This document shows, piece after piece, positions 59,290 through 64,000 of a stretch of 64,000 bases of DNA; the first letter of the stretch is position 1, and each line of letters starts with the position of its first letter. The notes under the pieces were generated by a model. It worked only from the letters and a program-made list of their open reading frames with translations. It searched no databases and was not told where the DNA came from. The position numbers and the translations under genes are program-made. This DNA is from Paulownia fortunei (lineage: Eukaryota > Streptophyta > Magnoliopsida > Lamiales > Paulowniaceae). The stretch lies in NCBI GenBank assembly GCA_019321725.1, contig CM033107.1, forward strand, positions 18,777,445 through 18,841,444. The letters are read 5' to 3'.

Positions 59290-60307
59290 ACTCAGGTCTT
59301 TCCTTCACATTTCTCACATTTTCTTGGCTCACTTCTTCCCACCACTACAAATTTCCCCTAATTCTCTCATCCTATTCATCTTCAAAAAAATAAGCTTCGT
59401 CATTAGGTAATATGAACTCCCCTTCAATTGAGGTTCTTTTCATTTTTTTCTGTTTTTAAGTTTGTGGGTGAGGAGACTTTTCTTTTTTGTTTCTTTTCTG
59501 GGTTCCTTAGTTCCTGTTTTCGTTGATTTTCTTAGTTTGGAAAAGTATGTGTTTTGTCGTTGTATCTGTGAGCTCATATATTGGTCATGGCAGATCTTAA
59601 ATATGATAGTAGTTGGGTTTAGTTGATTCTTATGTTAATTTGTGAACTATATCGAACTGGTTTCATTTTGTTGCTTAATGGTGTATATTTAGAGAATACT
59701 AACTTTTATGGTATAGTAATTAAGGCAAGATTGTATTAACTCAATGACGTCGAAGCGTTTTACCTGAAGCTAAATAAAGCTAGTCTTTGAATGAGTTGTG
59801 TAGCTCAATTTAATATCACAATCTTATGCTCTTGATCCTGATTAAGGCCTATTATCAGCATGGATTTGTTTATGAAATGCTCTCTTATTTTTCCACTTTC
59901 ATTGATTTTCTTAGACACTTGTCTATGCTAAGATTTCTTTACTTTATGGGAATGAGGGTAATAGTAATGCAACTGAATAAGTAAATGATATCATAGTGAA
60001 GTAACTTCGTGAATCTGTATTAATGGGATTGAGTAGTTTAATATGCGTGAACAAACTCATTTACCAGGTGAGAATCATGCTTCTTTCTTTTGCTGTGGCA
60101 TTTAAAATGTTGTAGCATGGTTCTATGCCCCCATGTTCTGTTCTAAGGTGGATTGTTTGCAAATAGTTTGGCAAGATGGTTTCTCAGTAACCCTTTTGAT
60201 TTTTATTCTTTTTTTTTTTTTTCTGAAAGGCATCAATACTCTGCTGGAGGAGGTGGTTGGAGCGTTGGATATGCCAGTAATTTTTACAAACTTTTGGTCC
60301 TATTGAA
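59290..60307 (+). other. 5'UTR and 5'UTR intron of NINJA-like gene
   Basis: A pyrimidine-rich leader (about 59290-59406) ends in a good donor AG|GTAATA (GT at 59407). After a T-rich stretch the acceptor TTCTGAAAG ends at 60229, giving a second leader piece of 78 bases before the ATG at 60308. Exact transcription start and acceptor use are inferred; an alternative acceptor TATGCCAG exists near 60272. Confidence 0.55.
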
Positions 60308-63300
60308 ATGGAGGATGAGAATGGTCTTGATCTGAGCTTGGCTCTCCCTTGTGGTGGCAGTAGTTCCTCACTGAAAGGTAAATATGGCAGCTCATCTGAT
60401 ATTAGGTCGAATGAAGGTGATAGAGGTGGCAAATTGATCAATGAGTTCAAAAACTTTCTAGAAGGTGGAACCAACAACATGCCCTGAAAGTTGAGGAGAA
60501 TTGTTATAACAACTTTGCTAAAGCTGCTGTGGACTTAGAAACTTCTAAGAACTTGAACACTGGAGGAATTTGGTTGACAAATGATAGCAAGTCTATTGAA
60601 ATTGAAGAAGAAAGGAGATCAGGTGTCAGTGAAAAGCGTAAAAACTTGTTCATGGAGACGAACCAACAAAAGCAGCATGAGAGAGAAACTAATCATCCTG
60701 ATTTGACCGATAAGACCAAGGCATCACATATAACCATATCTACAGATGAAGGATCAACTGCAGAAAATGAAGATGTAGCAGATTCTGAAGTAGATGGTTC
60801 AACTTCAAGGCATGCTTCCCAGAATGATGATGTGTCAAAGCGATTTGTATCAAGTGGTAGCCTATCCAGGGGTCAGAGGGATGCCTTTGGTGATTTAAGC
60901 GATGTAGAAATTTCAGGACAGAAGAGAAATACCATTTCATCAGAAAAGGAATATAACATGACGAATAGGCCCATGCCCTATGGTGTTCCATTCCCAGCTC
61001 AACCAGTGAACATGAACATGTCTTACTCACAATCTATAAAGGATTTGAACTCTAGTGGTGCACCTAGTCTGTCTGTCTATCCATTGCCTGGCATAACGCA
61101 TGCAACGACTGCCCCAAATGGTGCGCGACCAGGTATCCAGCCGGTGATGCTGGCTAATTTTCCTTTAATGTTTGGGTACACTCCTGTCCAGCCTCCAGCT
61201 GTAGACAGGGATAATTCTCGGGGCATTATTTCTCATAATCAACAGATTCACCCAACTTATTCTGTAAGGATTCCAGTAAACTACGACACTCACAATGACA
61301 GCCAGAAGCTAACGCAAGGTTTTTTCCTTATTTCTTTTTATTTTGTTTTTCTTTCTCTAGTTGCATTCTTTTAGCAAATTATGGAACAAGGTGAAAGGCC
61401 TTTTTTCCCAATAGCATGAGGGTCATAGCTGTTCAACGAACAATTATTAGTGGAAAAAAAGTCTTGCATGGCCAGTAACGAGTGGCAGTTGATATATGGT
61501 CATAACTTGCATGTGTCATTGGATTTTGGTCTCCTCTTATTGTATTGCACAACTATTTGCGCCATGAATCATAACTGTGATATATTTTCTCTTTACCCAG
61601 TCAAATGATTTTTTTTAGCAATATGCATGCTTATGGTAAAGCTGTTATAGCCATGATTCATAGGGTTCTGCATGAAACAATTATTTGGCTCCATGGAACG
61701 ATAATGATCATCTAAAAGAGAAGGCACCTTTCAACGTTAAGTATTATCTTCGTTCGGATTTATTTGATTGAGTGTCCACATCCACTATATGGAAAGTATT
61801 TAAGTTTTGTGACACACAGAACTTAATATTAATACAGAATCACTGTATTTAGTAGTCCGAGAAAAAACATTATTTGATAGTCTTGTCTGCTACCAAAGTT
61901 GTACTCTAATGGAAAAAAATATGCATATCAGCTGATTTAAAAACTTGAAATCAGGGATGTCTTATAGAATTGATGATGTGCAAACTACAAATATAGAAGA
62001 AAATTTTGTCAAGGATCTGAAGATGCAGTTGAAAAGTCAGCAACCGCAGGCCCTGCCCAACAAGATGCTTTAAATGATTAAAATGTGATGTGTAAAGCTG
62101 GGATATGCTGTGATGTTATCTACTCATATAAGTGCAAAGATGGTGTGTGTGTGAGGCATATGTGATATGCAATATTTAGGAGTTACAATGAAGAGAAACT
62201 TGATAAATTGCAAGCCGATCTTATATATCGAGTTCCTTTCATAAGTTAAAAGACCTACCTATTACTTCAGGTGGTTATTTCACCTATAAAAGTCTCTTTT
62301 TCCTTTTTTTCCTTTTTCTTTTTCTGAGTTATTGGGCAGCAGTGGGGAAGTTTGGAAGAGAGCTTCTTAAAGATAAGGATCAAAGACAACTTTTACCATG
62401 TGTTGTATGCCATCTGGAGCAGATCAAAATCTTGCTCTCCAGCCAATGCATGAGTTTTTTTAGCCAATGCATGAGTTTTTTCTGATCATGAATCTGTCTT
62501 CATCTAGAAATTGAGAGATGTCTAAAACTGCCAATCTGACACAAGCAGAGAGTTTTTATAAATTTCCTGCGTCATCCTAGTCTTTCCACGTACAATCAAT
62601 TTTTTAAGGATTTCTCAATCCCTCAAAGTTAATTCTTGTTCATGGTAACAGCAGCAAAATCATGTTTATGATAGCAACAGAATGAGTCCCTTTGATGCAT
62701 GTAAATGTTAGTCTAGTGGTCCAGCTATTTTTATTTGTTCTGTCTTGTTCTACAAATACAGGATACCCCTGCTGCAATCTGGTTTTCTTACATGTACTGT
62801 GTTTGGGCTGATTGTTTGTTTGTACCCATCAAGACTACTGCAGACATCCATATAGAAAACCTTCTGCAATAATATATAATTCTTTTCTGTTTTTGAAACA
62901 TATTGTGTTTATATATTTCATTTTTATACATACTAATTTAAGCTTTAGTGACACGTCTGTGCAACAATCTTAATATAGACTAATGTTTTTGTTCATGTTT
63001 ATTCATTATCAAACAGTACAATTACTTTTGACCTGATCAGTCTCCATAAAATAACCAATATCTTTCAGTTAATATACATGGAAAGTGAGTTTCCTGATTC
63101 TTGCTGTGTTAATGTAGCAACCATTCCAGTGATCTCGCACAAGTCTTCTGAATCTATGCAATATGACGGTAGGGCTGCAGAACATGGAACAAGTAATGGA
63201 AAGCAACATGTTGGAGAAGAAGGCTCCTCTTGTCACACAGAAGGTGATCTGAAAGGAAACCGCACAATTCATCAGGTAAAAGATGCATCTGATCAGCCTA

Positions 63301-63617
63301 GAGCAGAAACAATACCTTCTGAATTTCTGGCCATAAGACCTGGTATAGCGGCAGACCTGAAGTTTGGAGGTTGTGGTACCTACCCAAACCTGCCATGGGT
63401 GTCTACTACTGGACCAGGTCCCAATGGTAGGACAATCTCTGGTGTGACGTACAGGTATAGCCCTACTCAGATAAGGATTGTTTGCGCTTGCCATGGTTCT
63501 CACATGTCTCCTGAAGAATTTGGACGACATGCTGGTGAAGAAAACAACACTCCAGATGCTAGCAGTGTTTTAGCATCATTACCAAGTAGCAATCCTGCAG
63601 CCTCAGCTCAAAGCTGA
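60308..63617 (+). pseudogene. NINJA: NINJA / Ninja-family protein gene with apparent frameshift
   Basis: NINJA proteins link JAZ repressors to TOPLESS corepressors and dampen jasmonate responses in the nucleus. Exon 1 of the CDS is 60308-61318 and exon 2 is 63118-63617, joined in phase 1 by a GT...AG intron (donor AAG|GTTTTT, acceptor TTAATGTAG). Features: EAR motif L-D-L-S-L at residues 7-11 (MEDENGLDLSLALP start), KLINEFKNFLEGG, a Ser-rich middle with SGQKR, PYGVPFPAQPVNMNM, FGYTPVQPPA, and the C-terminal JAZ-binding region FGGCGTYPNLPWVSTTGPGP to CACHGSHMSPEEF (about residues 420-472). The expected length is about 503 residues, normal for the family. However, after codon 58 or so (CCC at 60482-60484) one base appears missing, giving TGA at 60485 and a 59-residue product. 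All the rest is open in the +1-corrected frame, so this may be a sequencing error or a recent null allele. AFP paralogues are the alternative identity. Confidence 0.85.
61319..63117 (+). other. Intron of NINJA-like gene
   Basis: 1799 bp, GT...AG. It has no coding content, but includes a 21-bp tandem duplication (AGCCAATGCATGAGTTTTTT at 62441 and 62462). An earlier AG at 63067-63068 would put the next exon in a frame with an immediate stop, so 63117 is preferred. Confidence 0.75.
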
Positions 63618-64000
63618 TTTTGGAAATGAAGCTCTTCAAGTTTTTGAATTTCAATGGGTGAATAAACTTTGGCATCTCATCCAAGTGAGGATGCCTTGAT
63701 GTATGTATGATTCACATCCATTGTATATCTGCTTCTTGCTTTATTTCATTGGTGTTACTGTTTATATAGCATAAGTTGTCATAATTTATCTGCGTGTTTC
63801 TTGGTCTATTATTTCTGCTTTAGTAATATATCAATCTATTGTATATACATTTACATGATTAAGCTGGTTGCTTGACATGATGAATTGCTACATAGATTAA
63901 ACTGGGTTCGGATGAAGGGCTAGTGTAGTGGAATTTATACTTGACTGAGCACAATGCAGCTTGTTTTCCTTGTTGCGTCTTATTTGATTGCTGTTTGAAC
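63618..64000 (+). other. 3'UTR and downstream of NINJA-like gene
   Basis: AATAAA at 63660-63665 (GAATAAACTT) lies close behind the stop and is a plausible weak polyadenylation element; other T-rich sites follow. No further gene is seen before the window ends. Confidence 0.5.

Noticed and set aside
60740..61030. Minus-strand open frame within the NINJA-like exon
   Set aside because: It is an antisense shadow of a conserved coding exon.
63069..63117. Alternative 3' splice site at 63068 using the ATG at 63078
   Set aside because: From that acceptor the phase-1 junction reads into TGA within a few codons; the acceptor ending at 63117 keeps the frame.
1..64000. CRISPR arrays, operons, ribosome binding sites, tRNA or rRNA genes
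   Set aside because: None seen; the sequence is plant nuclear DNA dominated by retroelements.

Overview
This is a nuclear stretch of a eudicot plant genome, most likely a member of the Solanaceae. It is AT-rich, has no bacterial-style gene packing, contains nested LTR retrotransposons, and ends in an intron-containing gene whose product resembles the Ninja-family proteins known from tobacco. Two 100-base runs of N (16686-16785, 57000-57099) are assembly gaps. No rRNA, tRNA or CRISPR array was seen.

Layout. 1-4064: decayed plus-strand Athila-type Ty3/gypsy element (family 1) with protease, RT and RNase H remnants and a truncated 3' LTR. 4065-15672: two plus-strand copies of a second Athila-type family (family 2). 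Both have gag and protease remnants but no RT or integrase. 15673-16685: another LTR-like piece running into the first gap. 16786-23234: Ty1/copia element with gag only, split by a minus-strand hAT transposon (about 17915-21113). 23660-24785: large imperfect inverted repeat (foldback or MITE-like).

25021-53556 is best read as one minus-strand Tat-lineage Ty3/gypsy element (family 3): right LTR 52684-53556, primer binding site, gag, protease, RT, RNase H, integrase, then a plant mobile domain (PMD) reading frame in the opposite orientation, then left LTR 25021-25891. Two events disrupt it. A family 1 element (29710-41057, minus strand) sits inside the PMD frame, with a perfect 5-bp target duplication TAGGG. 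Removing the element and one TSD copy restores the PMD reading phase across the junction. Separately, 46161-49868 is a second copy of the element's own 3' end (PMD plus partial LTR) placed inside pol, with about 160 bp of pol duplicated on both sides. This pattern suggests reverse-transcriptase template switching.

The nested family 1 element is the most unusual object. Between integrase and its 3' LTR, where Athila elements often keep an env-like frame, it carries two extra sense-strand genes. One is a 153-codon open frame with a basic, cysteine-rich motif resembling carlavirus-type nucleic-acid-binding proteins (tentative). The other is an almost complete, intronless but frameshifted homologue of LOG, the cytokinin-activating phosphoribohydrolase. 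The element has lost its RNase H domain, so it could move only with help in trans.

53557-59250 is mostly anonymous intergenic DNA with a pair of about 280-bp direct repeats. 59290-63617 holds the only ordinary host gene recognised, a NINJA/Ninja-family transcriptional corepressor adaptor of jasmonate signalling. It has a 5'UTR intron and one coding intron. In this assembly it carries an apparent one-base deletion after about 58 codons. All calls come from reading the sequence by eye; no database search was run.
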